A stretch of DNA of 64,000 nt from Ceratothoa steindachneri (lineage: Eukaryota; Arthropoda; Malacostraca; Isopoda; Cymothoidae), in the NCBI GenBank assembly GCA_963969495.1, contig OZ018321.1, positions 136,091,315 to 136,155,314 on the forward strand. Reading direction: 5' to 3'. Position 1 is the stretch's first letter. Every line of letters begins with the position of its first letter. The notes below the pieces were generated by a model. That model was not told where the DNA came from, made no database searches, and saw only the letters and a program-made list of their open reading frames with translations. This document shows positions 49,324 to 61,419 of this stretch, one piece after another. The position numbers and the translations under genes are program-made.

Positions 49324-52092
49324 ATAGAAAACACTAACCATACACTAAATATTCTAACAATTAACGTTAACGGATGGGTAGGGAAACACATCCCTTACGG
49401 AAACATTTTCCGTAGAGTGGATCCCGACCTAATCCTCATCTCAGAACATGGCGTTGATACAAACGTCAACAACATAAAAATACCCAACTACACAATCTTT
49501 AGCAAAAACCACACACAAGAACGGTAAGATGGCGCTGCCATCGCGATCAGAAAAAACATTACATACAAAACACTTCCAGACCTAGATGAATCATTCTTGG
49601 CAGTAGAATTACCTACCCTAGTTGGAGACCTGACCGTGGCGACGGCCTATCAACCGCCGCGACGCGATTACCTCCCGATCCCTAATTTCTACAACCTCTT
49701 CGGGCGTGGGAAATTGACATTGCTTGGCGGTGACTTTAAGGCCAGATGCCGTGCATCAGGCTATGGGAGAACCGATCCAAGGAGAAGAAACCTGGAGATG
49801 CTACTCGAAAGAGACAGACTCCAGAGGGTCGGGCCAGATTTCCCGACCTTCATAACACAATGTTCAGCAACCAAGCCGGACATTGTGTTGACATCTAAAA
49901 ACTTCCCCTTCAACATTGTAAATGAGCCCGGCCCAGTAGTTCCAAGTGACCACATCCCGATTCTCACTACCATCTCGCTAGCACCAATACTCAAGCCCGT
50001 CACACTCAGGAAAAGTTACGCGAAAGCTGACTGGGAGCTATATAGAGAGATACTCAGTACATACCAACCAACTGATCTGGGAGACGTTAATCTCGAAGAA
50101 ATTGATGAGGAGATCAACAAGATCACCGATCTTCTCATTCAAGCCGACGAGAGATGTGTTCCCAGAATATCCTATAAAATGCTCCCACAACCTTGTGGAC
50201 GGACGAGATGAGAGAAATCGCCCGTGAACATAGAGCAATATATGATGAGATCGGCAGGACAGGTACCAATAGGGAAAGGACGGCCAGAATGAGACATCTA
50301 AGCCTGGAAATGAAAAACATCATACTAGAAAAACAGACGACGATATGGAATGACATCATCGGGAAGCTGGACAGGGAGAGTGATCCCGTAAAATTCTGTA
50401 ATAACATCCGGAGCATTAGGGGATTACCTCCCAGACCCAGAACCAAAATCAAGGAAGGAGACGACATCATAGAGGATCCAGAGTCTCTCGAAAGAAGATT
50501 TAGATCACATTGGCAGACGATTTTTGCTATAACGCCAGAGGAGAACGACGACTTCGACCAGGATTTCGAAGACCAACTGCTCGACGACCTCGGCACAATG
50601 ATACATAGAACCCACCCCCTATCCGCAAGTATCACAGGAAAGAGTGATGGCTGACCACGGATGCCTGGTAACTGTAGAAGAGACCTTGAACACCATAAGG
50701 TCCTTCAAGCAGAGGGCTCCAGGCTGGTCTGGAATTACGAAAAATAACCTCGTAAATGCTCCAAGGCAAATTATTCAGGGACTGGCAAACACGATGAATG
50801 CCGCCCTGAATACAGGCTACTTCCCGGATGGATACAAGATGGCCAAAATCATCTTTATCCCACAGGGAAACAAGCCTCCAGACCAGGTGGCAAGCTATCG
50901 CCCCATCTCTCTTCTTGAGATGCGGGGGGAAAATCTTCGAAAATATTTTAGCTAATAGGCTACAAGCTCAACTGAGCGAGTTAGGAGCGCACAACCCACA
51001 ACAGCACGGGTTCCGCAAAAAAGTGGCACAGACACTGCCCTGGCGCTCCTGACTGAGAAAGTAGCATACACCCAAGCGAACAGGTTCTATGTAGACATTG
51101 TGTTGAGGGACGTGCAGAAGGCCTTCGACAAAGTCTGGCTGGAAGGACTTCAATACAAGATCCTGAACCTCCAGCTAGACCCAATCCTGGAAAGGATCCT
51201 CTGTGACTTCATCATGGACAGAAGGGCATGTCTCATGATTGAAGGGAACAGAGGCCCCGAATTCGAATTAAAGTTGGGCGTCCCTCAGGGTAGCTGCCTG
51301 AGTCCTCTGCTTTACTTGGTGTTCACCATCGACCTTCCAACTCCGGTGCACAGGGACACGATGTATATGTAATACGCAGATGACTTCACACAAATTGTCC
51401 CGTGCCCGGAGAGGAAAGCAAGGGCGCAGGCGGACCGTACTATAGCGGAAATCAACAACATCAGCCGATACAAGAGACGATGGAAAATCAGGACCAACAG
51501 GGACAAGTTGAAAATTGTCCCGTTTAACCGCGAGTTGACATGGCCCATCATCATAGATGGGAGGAGGTACGGCTATTCAGCCGAAGGCACCGTCCTTGGC
51601 CTTAAAATCACCGACCATGGATACTCTAGACACGACACGGAGAGGCGGAACCTGGCGAAGAGAGAAATCTCCAAGCTCTACAGGTTTAGAGATCTTAGCT
51701 TGGCTACCATCAGAAAATTATATATGATGTATGTCCGGGCTATGCTGATCTACCCCGCAGTGGTGTCCCAAGAGGCTAAAAAAACCTCTGTGAAAAGGCT
51801 CCAGCGTATCCAGAACACTGCCTCTCTGCTTATTAATAAAGTAAGAAGGCGTGACCGAATCAGGCAAAGCGTCTTGCATCGGAGGAAATGCTTGGAGCCC
51901 ATCAATGTCATCACCCAGAAACTAGGCAAGAAGATCTGGTCCACTCTAACGGACGATGTCATTTCAAACCTCCAGGGAGCAGGCGGCAGGCTGAATATAC
52001 CTATGTGGCTACGGGCGAAAGCCTCACGCAGAAGCCGGTTCTCAAGCACAAAACTATGTACACGTAACAACATAACCCCAATGTACACATAA
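49324..52092 (+). pseudogene. Jockey-like ORF2: endonuclease plus reverse transcriptase, copy A
   Basis: Endonuclease motifs: NVNGWVGKHIPYG, PDLILISEHGV, VATAYQPPRRDYLP, GGDFKARCR and SDHIPILTTI of the exonuclease-endonuclease-phosphatase fold. RT motifs: QVASYRPISLLE, VQKAFDKVWL (motif A with its Asp), GVPQGSCLSPLLY (motif B) and YADDFTQIV (motif C) at about 51373. The C-terminal part includes LGLKITDHGYS and ends at 52092. The start codon seen in copy B is ATA here. There are stops near 49526 (Arg then stop before DGAA) and at 51370-51372 directly before YADD, plus frameshifts near 50200, 50640, 50930 and 51050. GDLNA-type Asn is changed to Lys. The protein would nick DNA and copy the element RNA; this copy is inactive. 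Confidence 0.85.
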
Positions 52093-52439
52093 AAGCGTCA
52101 AAACACAACACATTAACTCCATACATCCACACACGTAAAATGTGACTACAAAATACAAATACTACATTGTCGGCAAATAAGCTATCAAAGGCTTGAATGC
52201 TGCAAACCAACAACAATATTAAACTAAAATTAAAAAGACAGAGAAGAAGACACAAAAATACATTAAGAAGAACACTACAAACAAACGAAAACATAAAGAC
52301 ACAAAAAGAAAATATGCAAATAAAGTAAAAAGTAACCAAAATTGAAGTGATGCCCTCCCTACTAGCCCCCCCCCCTCCCATCTTTAATTTTTTACCCACT
52401 ATATCTTCCACTATAACATCTCTTTTCGAAAATTGCGTA

Positions 52440-53095
52440 CATCATCAGAATACCATATGAAAGACCAAATTCTCTAATCCGTTAACTTAGAAAAAGACCT
52501 GAAAATTTTAATCTCGGAAGATCTGAAAGTATCGAAACAATGCGCAGAAGCTTGTAAAAAAGCAAACCGAATGCTAGGATATATTGCTCGGAATTTTACT
52601 TTCAAATCGAAAGATATAATTCTGCCACTATACAAATTGCTCGAGCCCCCACATCTTGAATACGCAGGTACATTTCGGTGTCCCTCCCTAAAGAAGGATA
52701 TAGCGCAGTTAGAAAGAATGCAACGTCGGGCTACGAAACTAGTTCCTGGAATCCGAAACAAACCGTACGAAGATAGACTCCGCTCATTAAATCTACTATC
52801 ACTTGAAAGTAGATGACTACGTAGACAATTGATCGAGGTATTCAAAATCTTAAAAGGATTTACTATAATTGATTACAGACTATTTTTCAAGATGGACGAA
52901 AGGGCCAACACACGCCAAAATGGGTAAAAATTAGCGAACAAGCGATTTAACTCTATTATAGCTCAAAATTACTTCACGTTTAAAATCATGCAAACGTGGG
53001 ATAGCCTGCCCAACCGTGTAGTAGAAAGCACTTCAATTAATATGTTTAAAAACTGACTTGATGAGTACTTCAATAGTGTAAATAAAACGTAGTAG
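52440..53095 (+). pseudogene. CR1-like LINE reverse transcriptase, 3' piece of the split copy
   Basis: Continues the polymerase interrupted at 48245: EYHMKDQIL, EKDLKILISEDLKVSKQC, ANRMLGYIARNFTFKSKDII, PLYKLLEPPHLEYA and RMQRRATKLVPGIRNKPYEDRL, then, after a stop at 52814, further pieces such as WDSLPNRVVESTSINMFKN. The order is that of the CR1 C-terminus. Frame 52571-52816 is the longest clean section. Two or more stops follow. It may continue into the repeat-bearing sequence up to 53545 as a 3' untranslated part. Confidence 0.8.
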
Positions 53096-53344
53096 GGGTA
53101 CAGATTAAAACGTCATATATTATAAGGAGTTGAGGATTAAAATGAAATGATGAATAAAAAGGTGCCAACGACGCCTACCTGCATGGAGTGAATGTGAATT
53201 CCCCTTTTCTTTCTCAGCCTGTCCTATATGTATATTATTCTCCTCACTAGCAAGAGAAGAGAATACTATCTTATCAATCCATCCCCCCCTGGTTCGAAGA
53301 AGCGTGTTCTTGTATTTGAAGGATAGCTGAACCTGCATGTCAAG

Positions 53345-53515
53345 GGTACACATGCAGATAAGTGTGTACCGTAGGGTTGAACTAATTATAAGAGGCATGT
53401 AAAGAAAGGTTAAATGATACACATGTAGATTTTTGTGTACAGTAGAATAGAGATATTAAAAAAATCCTGTAAAAAATATACATACAAAGGGTACACATGT
53501 AGATAAGTGTGTACC
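53345..53515. repeat. Three tandem short hairpins, ~72-bp period
   Basis: GGTACACATGCAGATAAGTG (to 53370), a worn copy at 53416-53440 and another full copy at 53489-53515. In the two good copies GGTACACA pairs perfectly with TGTGTACC across a 10-nt loop. The array ends in an A-rich run at about 53528-53550, so it may be the 3' end of the CR1-like element. Confidence 0.78.
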
Positions 53516-53549
53516 GTAGAGTTAAAATAGTTAAAAAAAAGAAAAAAAA

Positions 53550-54528
53550 GCATTATATACTATGTTTAGAATGTGGTAGTTAACATCTTCTGTAAGCGGA
53601 CTGGCCTTGAGCGGATCTTAGGGGTCTTTGCTGGTCCTTGTTTCTGTAGTTCTCTCTCTCTCCTTCGCTCGCTCGCTCTCTCTATCCTGCCCTCCTTTGC
53701 ACCCCTTTTATTCTTATGCTATCGTTTAAATTCTTTCTACTCCTTCTCCCATCGTCTCGTCACAAGGGCTACGATATAGCATAGGTCGAATTTCCTTGCC
53801 TCAACTAAATCCTAGAACAACGAGGCTTTTTCTTTGTCCTAGTTCCCGCAGTTGGGCCTCTTCCCAGTCTCGAGACCTAACAGTAGACCCTACATACACC
53901 TATTTATCTTTCACTCTTATTACTTCTTTCACTTTACTCTTTACAATACAGATTTTTGCTTACTATCTGAGAGGTCGGGCCTCTTTTCTATTGCGCTTTA
54001 AATGTCGCAAGGATATGGGTGAGGGGTAGTTACATTCCCCGTTTGATTGATTGAGAAAGCATCATAGTAGTTGAGAGTACAAAAATTGTCACTAATTTTA
54101 TTTGGGCGGGGGGGTTGCGCATTGTAAATTTAAAAAATGGCTTCAATCTGCTTTTAACCTTAAATTATCTATTCTATTTTACTATTGTTTAGGGAAAATT
54201 TACGTATGATTGATTGTTGTAGGAAAACTATGGCATTCTAAAAGCCTTTTAATGTTCTAATCTCTTATTAAAGGGTGAATTTTGAAAACCATCATACAAA
54301 AGAGATGCCACAGCAAAATTAATGGCAGCATCTAGGTGATATCTCATATCTCTTAGCATTGAGAAACTATGAATTTTGTGCAGTGAATACCTGTCAAAAA
54401 ATGAGCCTTGGCCAATCGCCAACAGACGACTGATGAAAAATGATTGTTTGGACAACACAAATTTCGTCTTTGGAAATCACAATTCGATCTTCGGACCTAC
54501 TGCCATATTTTTTCCAAAAAAATGTTTC

Positions 54529-54530
<2 letters not shown>
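53550..54530. other. Unassigned region
   Basis: Pyrimidine-rich around 53645-53960 with a short CTCGCTCGCTCTCTC run. No gene recognised. Confidence 0.5.

Positions 54531-54616
<86 letters not shown>
54531..54616. repeat. (AT)n microsatellite
   Basis: About 85 bp of AT dinucleotides with one GTAT interruption at 54545. Confidence 0.97.
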
Positions 54617-54619
<3 letters not shown>

Positions 54620-54620
<1 letters not shown>

Positions 54621-55095
54621 AAAACTTAAAATATTGACGTGAGTCAAATTATGAAAAAACACCCACCAATGTAAAGTGAAAAAACGATTTCGAGGGCTCT
54701 CATTATTTTTTATCAAAGACCTTTTCAAGAAATAACAAAAGACAGGTCATACATTGGCTTAAATAGTGACCTTAATTAAGGTCTACAGAATTATGAAACA
54801 TCTAAATCTGTGATTTTATATACGAAGTAATGATTGCATTTTTCGAGAACAAACCAGAGCTTATGTTAAAATTTGGGAACGTGTTAATAGATCTGTACTC
54901 TAAATATTTCTAAAAATGTAATTGATGCATCTAATGACAGATTTGAGACTATTCCAATTAATAATGTGCTTGTAGTTATACATGTGCATGAATAGGGATA
55001 TTAACTGTGGTTACGTACATTAAATGGTTATCGTCTACACAAGCTTGAGTCATTTTCGGTTTGCCCATTGTAGCATTTACATTTATTACAATTGT
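54620..55095. other. Unassigned AT-rich spacer
   Basis: No gene or repeat recognised. Confidence 0.5.
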
Positions 55096-55097
55096 TA

Positions 55098-58000
55098 CGA
55101 TCAACCCCAGCATTAGGGAGATTGTTGAAAGGGTAGAGACAGGTCAACTAAAATGGACATACGATGCGCAGGCACAAGAAGCAGCAGTAGACGAAGCGCT
55201 CATGGCAGCGAAAATAAAACTGCATAGAGGCTGCTGCCTCACCATAAGTAAAGCATAGTACAAGAAAATAAAAAACGGGAAAAGGAGACGTGACAAAAAG
55301 TAAAGGGGAATAAACAGACTCACATAAACCACAAACAGATCAAACAAATAAAACATGGAAAACACAAGCAACAAACTAAAAATACTCAAACTAAACATAA
55401 ACGGATGGAAAGGGAAATACATTTCCTACGGAAACATATTCCCTACAGTGGATCCCGACCTCATCCTCATTTCTGAACACGGTGTAAACACAGAAATTAA
55501 CACAATAAAAATACCAGATTACACTGTGATCATAAAAAAACATACACAAGATCATTACGACGGCACAGCCATCGAGGTTAGAAAAAACATCACATACAAA
55601 ACACTACCAGACTTAGAAGAATCATTCGTTGCTGTCGAAAACCCAACCCTGGTAGGAGGCTTAACTATGGCAGCGGCCTATCAGCCGCCCCGCCGTAACT
55701 ACCTGCCGATTCCCAACTTCTTTAACATCTTCGGGCGCGGAAAAGTGTCATTCCTGGGTGGAAACCTAAACGCCAGATGCACAACGTCTGATTAAGGTCG
55801 CACCGACCAAAGGGGAAGGAATCTGGAACTACTCTTCAAAAGAGACAGACTCCAGAGAGTAGGACCGAATTTTCCGACCTATTGTTAGCGAGCGTTAACT
55901 TCCCCTTTAACATCAGCAATTAGCACTGACCTCTAGTACCAAGCGACCACATCTCGATATACTTACAACTATCTCACTTTATCCTATTCTCAAGCCTGTT
56001 CCACTTAGGAAAAGTTATGCGAAAGCTAACTGGGAGCTATATAGAGAGATACTCAGCGAATATCAACCAGCTGGCATGGGAGACGCAAATGTCGAAGAGA
56101 TAGAGGAGGAGATAAACTCCATCACTCTTCTCCTCAATGAAGCCGATGAGAGATGCATCCCCAGGATCTCCTATAAAATGCTCCCACAGCCTAGGGGGAC
56201 GAACGAGATGAGGTAAATCGCTCGGGAACATAGAGGAATATACGAGGAAATAGGCAGGACAGACCCAAATCGGGAGAGGACAACCAGAATGAGACCCCTA
56301 AGCGAAACAGAGAAACAGAAGGAAATCTGGAATGAAATCATTGGTAGGCTGGACAGGGAGGATAGTCCAGTAAGTTTTTAGAACAGCATCCGAAGACTTA
56401 GGGGACTGCCCACTAAACCCAAAACACAAATAAAAGACGGAGATGAGATCATTGAGGATCCAGAGTCTCTCTAAATAAGATTCAAGACGCACGGGCAAAA
56501 GATTTTTGCTATAACCCCTGAGGAGAACGACGACTTTGACCAGGACTTCAAAGACCAACTGTTCAATGACCTCAGCACAGTGATACATAGAACCCACCAC
56601 CACCCGCAAGTATCTCAAGAAAGAGAGATGGTTGTCCACGGGTGCCCAATCACCTTCGAAGAGACCATGAACACCATAAGGTCCTTCAATCGAAGGGCAG
56701 CAGATTGGACTAGGATCACGAGAAACAACCTTGTGAATGCATCGAGGCAAATCATACAGGGATTGGTTAACACCATGAATAGAGGCTACTTTCCTGACGG
56801 GTACAAGATGGCTAAAATCATCTTCATCCCAAAAGGAAACAAGACTTCCAGACCAGGTGGCTAACTATCGCCCGAACTATCTTCTGGAGATACATGGCAA
56901 GATCTTTGAAAAGATAATAGCTAATAGGCTACAAGCTCATCTAAGCGGGTTAGGAGCGAATAACCCCCAACAACACGGGTTCCTAAGAAAAGGGGGCACA
57001 TAAACAGCCCTGGTGCTCCTAACAGAAAAAGTAGCCTATTGCCGAGCCAATGGATACTATGTAGATATTGTGTCTAGGGACGTGCAGTAGGCCTTCGATA
57101 AAGTTTGGCTGGAAGGACTTCAATACAAGATCCTGAACCTCCAGCTAGACCGATTCCTGGAAAGGATTCTTTGTGACTTTGTCATGAACAGAAGGGCATG
57201 TCTCATGATCGAAGGATACAGAGGACCTGAATTCGAACTCAAGGAGGGCGTTCTCCAGGAAAGTTGCCTGAGCTCACTGCTTTACTTGGTATTTACTATC
57301 GACCTCACAACTCCGGTGCACAGGGACACGATGTATCTGCAATTCGCAGATGACGTCACACAGATCGTTCCGTGCTCGGTGAAGAAAGCAAGGGATCAGG
57401 CATGCGCACAATAGCAGAAATCAATAACATCAACCGGTACGAGAGGCGATGGAAGATTAGAACATATAGGGACAAGTTCAAGAAAGTCTCAATGAGCCGC
57501 AGGTTGACGTAACCCATCATCATCGATGGGAGAAGATACGACTACTCGCCTAAGGCACTGTCCTGGGCCTAAAAATCTCCAAAAACTGATACTTGAGACA
57601 CTACACGGAGAGGCGTAACCTAGCAAAGAGAGAAATCTCTAAGCCATACTGGTTCAGAGATCTTGGTTTGGCCAACATTAGGATTTATACCTGATGTACG
57701 TCCGAGCTAAGCTCATCTACGCATCAGTAGTGACTCCAGCGGCCAGCAAGACCTCAATGAGAAAACTCCAACTTGTTCAAAACTCCGCATCCCTATTAAT
57801 TAACAAAACAGAAGAGGTGACCAACAACGGCAAAGGGATTTTCATAGGAGGAAAAAACTAGACCCTATCAATTTCATCACCGAAAAATTGGGTAAAAAGG
57901 TTTGGTCAACCCTTACTAATGTTGTCATTCCGGAACTACAGGGAACTGGTGGCAGACTTAATATTCCTGCACGACTACGGGAGAAAGTCTCCGCTCGTAG

Positions 58001-58405
58001 CCAGTTTCCAAGTACTAAGATATGCTTTTAGGAAAACATAACAACACTGTACACATAACAGGACCACTAAAAACTAACGCAGTACAACCGAAACCAAAAC
58101 AAAGAAAACAAATACGAACACACTAAAACAACATAGGGTAAATCGCTGAGCTAAAAGCTATAAAAGGCGTAAATGCTCGAAAGAAATCAACCCCAAAATA
58201 AGTATACAAAAATTTAAACACTAACAATAAGAAGAACACGCTAACTACACATAAAGAAACAACATATAAAAACACAATTTATCATAAACAAGACAAAAAG
58301 GAAAAATCTAAAGAAAAGCATAAGGTGATGCCCTCCTACTAGGGCAAAATACCCCTTTCCGTTTTAAATTTCACCCACTTTTATCTACTACTATCCTATC
58401 ATCTA
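55098..58405 (+). mobile_element. Jockey-like LINE, copy B (5'-truncated)
   Basis: Collinear with copy A from its position ~49085 to its 3' end; by eye roughly four bases in five agree. It starts near the end of ORF1 (frame 55061-55258, REIVERVETGQLKWTYDAQ and AALM-like AKIKLHRGCC). The 3' end shares GATGCCCTCCTACTAG and TTTCACCCACTT with copy A. Confidence 0.87.
55355..58030 (+). pseudogene. Jockey-like ORF2, copy B, broken
   Basis: ORF2 keeps its ATG at 55355 (MENTSNKLKILKLNINGW). The first 146 codons hold endonuclease motifs PDLILISEHGV and AAYQPPRRNYLP. The catalytic-type GDLNAR motif reads GGNLNAR, so Asp is lost. A stop at 55793-55795 follows. Later pieces show ADERC-type linker, INTIRSFNRRAAD-like thumb entry (56580-56864) and MYLQFADDVTQIVPC at about 57330-57380, where the FADD catalytic box is intact. 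Copy A has a stop at the same place. Many frameshifts and stops follow to about 58030. Its more complete RT box helps interpret copy A. Confidence 0.83.
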
Positions 58406-58409
58406 CTAA

Positions 58410-58685
58410 ATTGAGTATACCATCTTCTTCCTTCCTTCTGCCAGATTCTCACTTCACTCATTACATCGGTAAAGGAGGCAAGAACCTATCAAAACACTCT
58501 GAAGATGATCCAATAAGATCGAAAGTTTAGCAATTAAGTTTGTTTTTTACCAAAACCATTCATTTAAATGGGATGAATACAGGAAAAGTGATCCACCGTC
58601 TACAAGATGGAATAAAAAAGATAGAAAAAGAGAAAGTTGCCAAAGGAAATTAATTAAGGCGAAATACACCATGGTCTTCGATAAA
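58410..58685. other. Unassigned spacer
   Basis: Nothing recognised. The first bases may be target DNA of copy B. Confidence 0.45.
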
Positions 58686-58688
58686 ATT

Positions 58689-58812
<124 letters not shown>

Positions 58813-58814
58813 TT

Positions 58815-59440
58815 GTTTAAGGGGCCATATAGTTTCACGACCAGCTGGTGGCCCTTACCTTTGGAAGAGAAAGGGGTTCATGTTTTGTAAGAGCCAACAG
58901 TCGGCGACAGGAAGAACAAAAGCAATTAGACAAGCTTGAGCGTATGGACACATTTGAAATTGGGGAGGAGGGTAGCAGCTGACCTGACATTAGGTAGCGT
59001 AAATAAAGGGGCAGGGACAAGGAGGTTAATCCAAAGGTTTTCTAATAACTGCAAGTGATAATGACTTGAAGTACAGTCTTCCACCGTGACCCCCATATTT
59101 CTGGTCTTCTTTTGTCCGTGCTTATAGGCATTTTTCGAACCCTGCTTTGAGGCGTTTTCTCCACTCAAGCTACTGCCGAGACAAGGTGTCTCTTAGTATG
59201 TAAAATTGTATTTTATTGTTTACCTGATGAGAGGAATGATCACTATGATTCGTTTCCCTTTTGCCAGTTTAACTCAGTGTTATATTTCATGTATATAATA
59301 CTTGCTGTGTAATGCTTTATGAAGGTTGTGCTAATAAATTATATATTTTTAGCTAAGCTTTCAGAGCCTCCCTCCTTTCTTTCTTTTAGTGTAGTCAGCC
59401 GCAGAGTATTATTAAAAAAGAAGATAATATTAAAAAAATA
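58815..59440. other. Unassigned region
   Basis: Moderately GC-richer than its surroundings. Open frames of 61-80 codons occur on the minus strand without any recognised domain. Confidence 0.45.
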
Positions 59441-59442
59441 TT

Positions 59443-59566
59443 TTTGTAAGGCATAAATTAAATTTGCCTAACTCCTGTGTTGGTTTTTAAAGAACCGAAA
59501 AGGTTCTGCGGGCTTAACAACCAACATAGTGCTTTCGTAAATTTAATTAATGCCTCACAAAAAGAT
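59443..59566. mobile_element. Long imperfect palindrome, MITE- or foldback-like
   Basis: The left arm TGTAAGGCATAAATTAAATT (from 59446) pairs with the right arm AAATTTAATTAATGCCTCACA (to about 59560). Nested inside, TGTTGGTT pairs with AACCAACA. At the centre AGAACC pairs with GGTTCT around GAAAA. The whole ~120-bp segment can fold into one long hairpin. No flanking duplication was resolved. Confidence 0.65.
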
Positions 59567-59569
59567 TTT

Positions 59570-60535
59570 GAAAGCAGAAATAAAGATACAAATACTCATA
59601 TTGCAAAATGTATCACCATATAGTACAAAAGAGAAATTGGACGTCAATGATCATATGGCACAAGAAACAGGAGGGGGTTTTTTAAGGAAAGAGAAAGGGA
59701 CATTGGAAGTCAAATAGATCAAAAAGAGCAAAGGACAGTACAATTAAGGTCCAGGGAAAAATTGGATTATCCTGGCCTGGAATCGAAATCAGGTCTCTTT
59801 AAATTGTAAGTGTGCTGGAGATACGTTATAAAAATCCTTTGAGTTTCCTGGCTTGGAAAGATAGAGGGTTTAATAGTTTGATATTTTGGCGTGGATTTGA
59901 GAAACCAATGGGTTTCATTTTAGCCTGCAATTTGTTGTATCCTTTTTTATCTTTTGATTTCTCTCTTTTGAAAAATGGATTTCATAATGGAAAGGCCTTC
60001 TCCTTTGCTAAAAAATACTAACCCGTTTCTGCTTTCTTTTCCCTTGCCGGCTGCAAATTGTCAGCATTAAGGTATATTATTATTGTTCTTCTATTTTTGC
60101 TAAGTCTCCCGTAGCGATTTAGAATTGCCTGTTTGTCTGTGAGCGTACATCTATAAGTGCTACATAAATGTCTTTAACTTTTATATAGAAGCGAGATGTA
60201 AGTGCGTTTGATTGGATAATATATACAGAGCACCTAGTTTGCATTTTAATTTTGAGTTGGATTATTCGATGAGATATTCATATTATTTCTCTTATGAAAC
60301 TTTTGAGCGGTGTTACATAAGAAACCTTAAGAAAGTGCGTCGTTTCTACCTTTATAAAATTGAATGTGGTAGTTTAGAAAATGCACTGTTCCTCTTCTTG
60401 TCTCCTTATCTTTCTGGGGCCATGGATAATTGCTTGAGTTCTTCGTTTAGTTCTAATTTGTGGAGATAAGTGTAATGTGCAGCAAGTTATGTTAACTCGA
60501 TAACTCTCAGGAACTTATGCTACCACGCTTTCGAA
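59570..60535. other. Unassigned region
   Basis: Two plus-strand open frames (59812-60021 and 60212-60469) are rich in Phe, Tyr and Leu and are not recognised. No RNA gene was seen. Confidence 0.45.
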
Positions 60536-60539
60536 AATG

Positions 60540-60990
60540 CCCATGCTTGAAAAGAAGAGTGTATACTTAATCCAAACCTTTACCTATGGAGCAAAAACTC
60601 TGAACCAGACCAATAAACTTATATTTAAACTTAGAACAACGCAAAGAACTCATGACGCATTTTGATGGTGCCAATCTAGCGTGAGACAAAATCAGCCATT
60701 TGTATACATGAACAAACCAAATTTCTGACCATTGAGAAAGCTATAAGAAAGCTGAAATGCAGCTAGGCAGGCCATGTGAGAAGATTCTAAGATAATATAC
60801 GGACCAGAAATATTACTGATTTGACTCCACTTTATAAAACATGACCAAAGAGAAGACCAAAACCAAGATAAAGAAATTATCTTCGGAAGTATACTTGGAA
60901 ACAAATTGAACAAGACCAACAAAAATTCCTAAAAAAGAGAGGATTTATCTAAAAAATGAGAAGCAAATACCTGAAATGATGATGATGATG
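60540..60990 (+). pseudogene. RTE-like LINE 3' end
   Basis: Plus-strand pieces match the C-terminal tail of RTE-class polymerases. TYGAKTLNQTNKLIFKLRTTQR (about 60588-60650) corresponds to the Y-G-x-E-T-W-T-L-x-K segment. Further on, RRPKPR with WKQIEQDQQKFL-like text (about 60855-60930) corresponds to the G-R-P-x-x-R-W...W-x-x-x-A-Q-D-R end. The element finishes in a TGATGATGATGATGA tail at 60976-60991, the short microsatellite tail characteristic of RTE elements. Several stops. The catalytic RT region is missing. Confidence 0.65.
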
Positions 60991-60991
60991 A

Positions 60992-61400
60992 TTGTCGTAG
61001 AATTCCCCCCCTTTTTTTCGATCTCTAAGAGTGCTACGTGTGTCTAATATATTGATATTATAAGAATATCTTAACGAACAGAGCCGTTACGAAACACGTA
61101 AGGATATATAAGAGAAACGAACATTAATCCCAAAATAAACTTATATTTTATCTTTATCAATTGAATACATAACCTTTATACATTATCCTAAACAAGAATT
61201 AATTAAATTAGTTTACCCACAAAATTTGGTTAACGTTTTCTCTACACACAACAATAATATAAGAATTAGGCTTACGGACTCATGTGGAATTTAAAGGCCT
61301 CAGAAATGTTATTTACTCTCGACGCGTGCCGCCGGCCAGATGTAGATGAGCGAGATCACACGGTTGTTTTGGCGAGGGTGACAGCTGGGGGGTCCACACG
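60992..61400. other. Unassigned region
   Basis: AT-rich to 61300, then a sharp rise in GC. A G run of nine lies at about 61410-61418. No gene recognised. Confidence 0.5.
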
Positions 61401-61419
61401 TTGTTCCGGGGGGGGGGAA

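Larger units (their letters stand above)
48246..52430 (+). mobile_element. Jockey-like LINE, copy A (5'-truncated)
   Basis: Non-LTR retrotransposon with the C-terminal part of ORF1, a complete but broken ORF2 and a ~340-bp 3' region. The 5' end begins inside the zinc-knuckle domain of ORF1, as expected of incomplete target-primed reverse transcription. The 3' end is C- and T-rich (GATGCCCTCCCTACTAG, a run of Cs, then TTTTTACCCACTATATC) rather than poly-A, and shares this with copy B. Confidence 0.88.
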
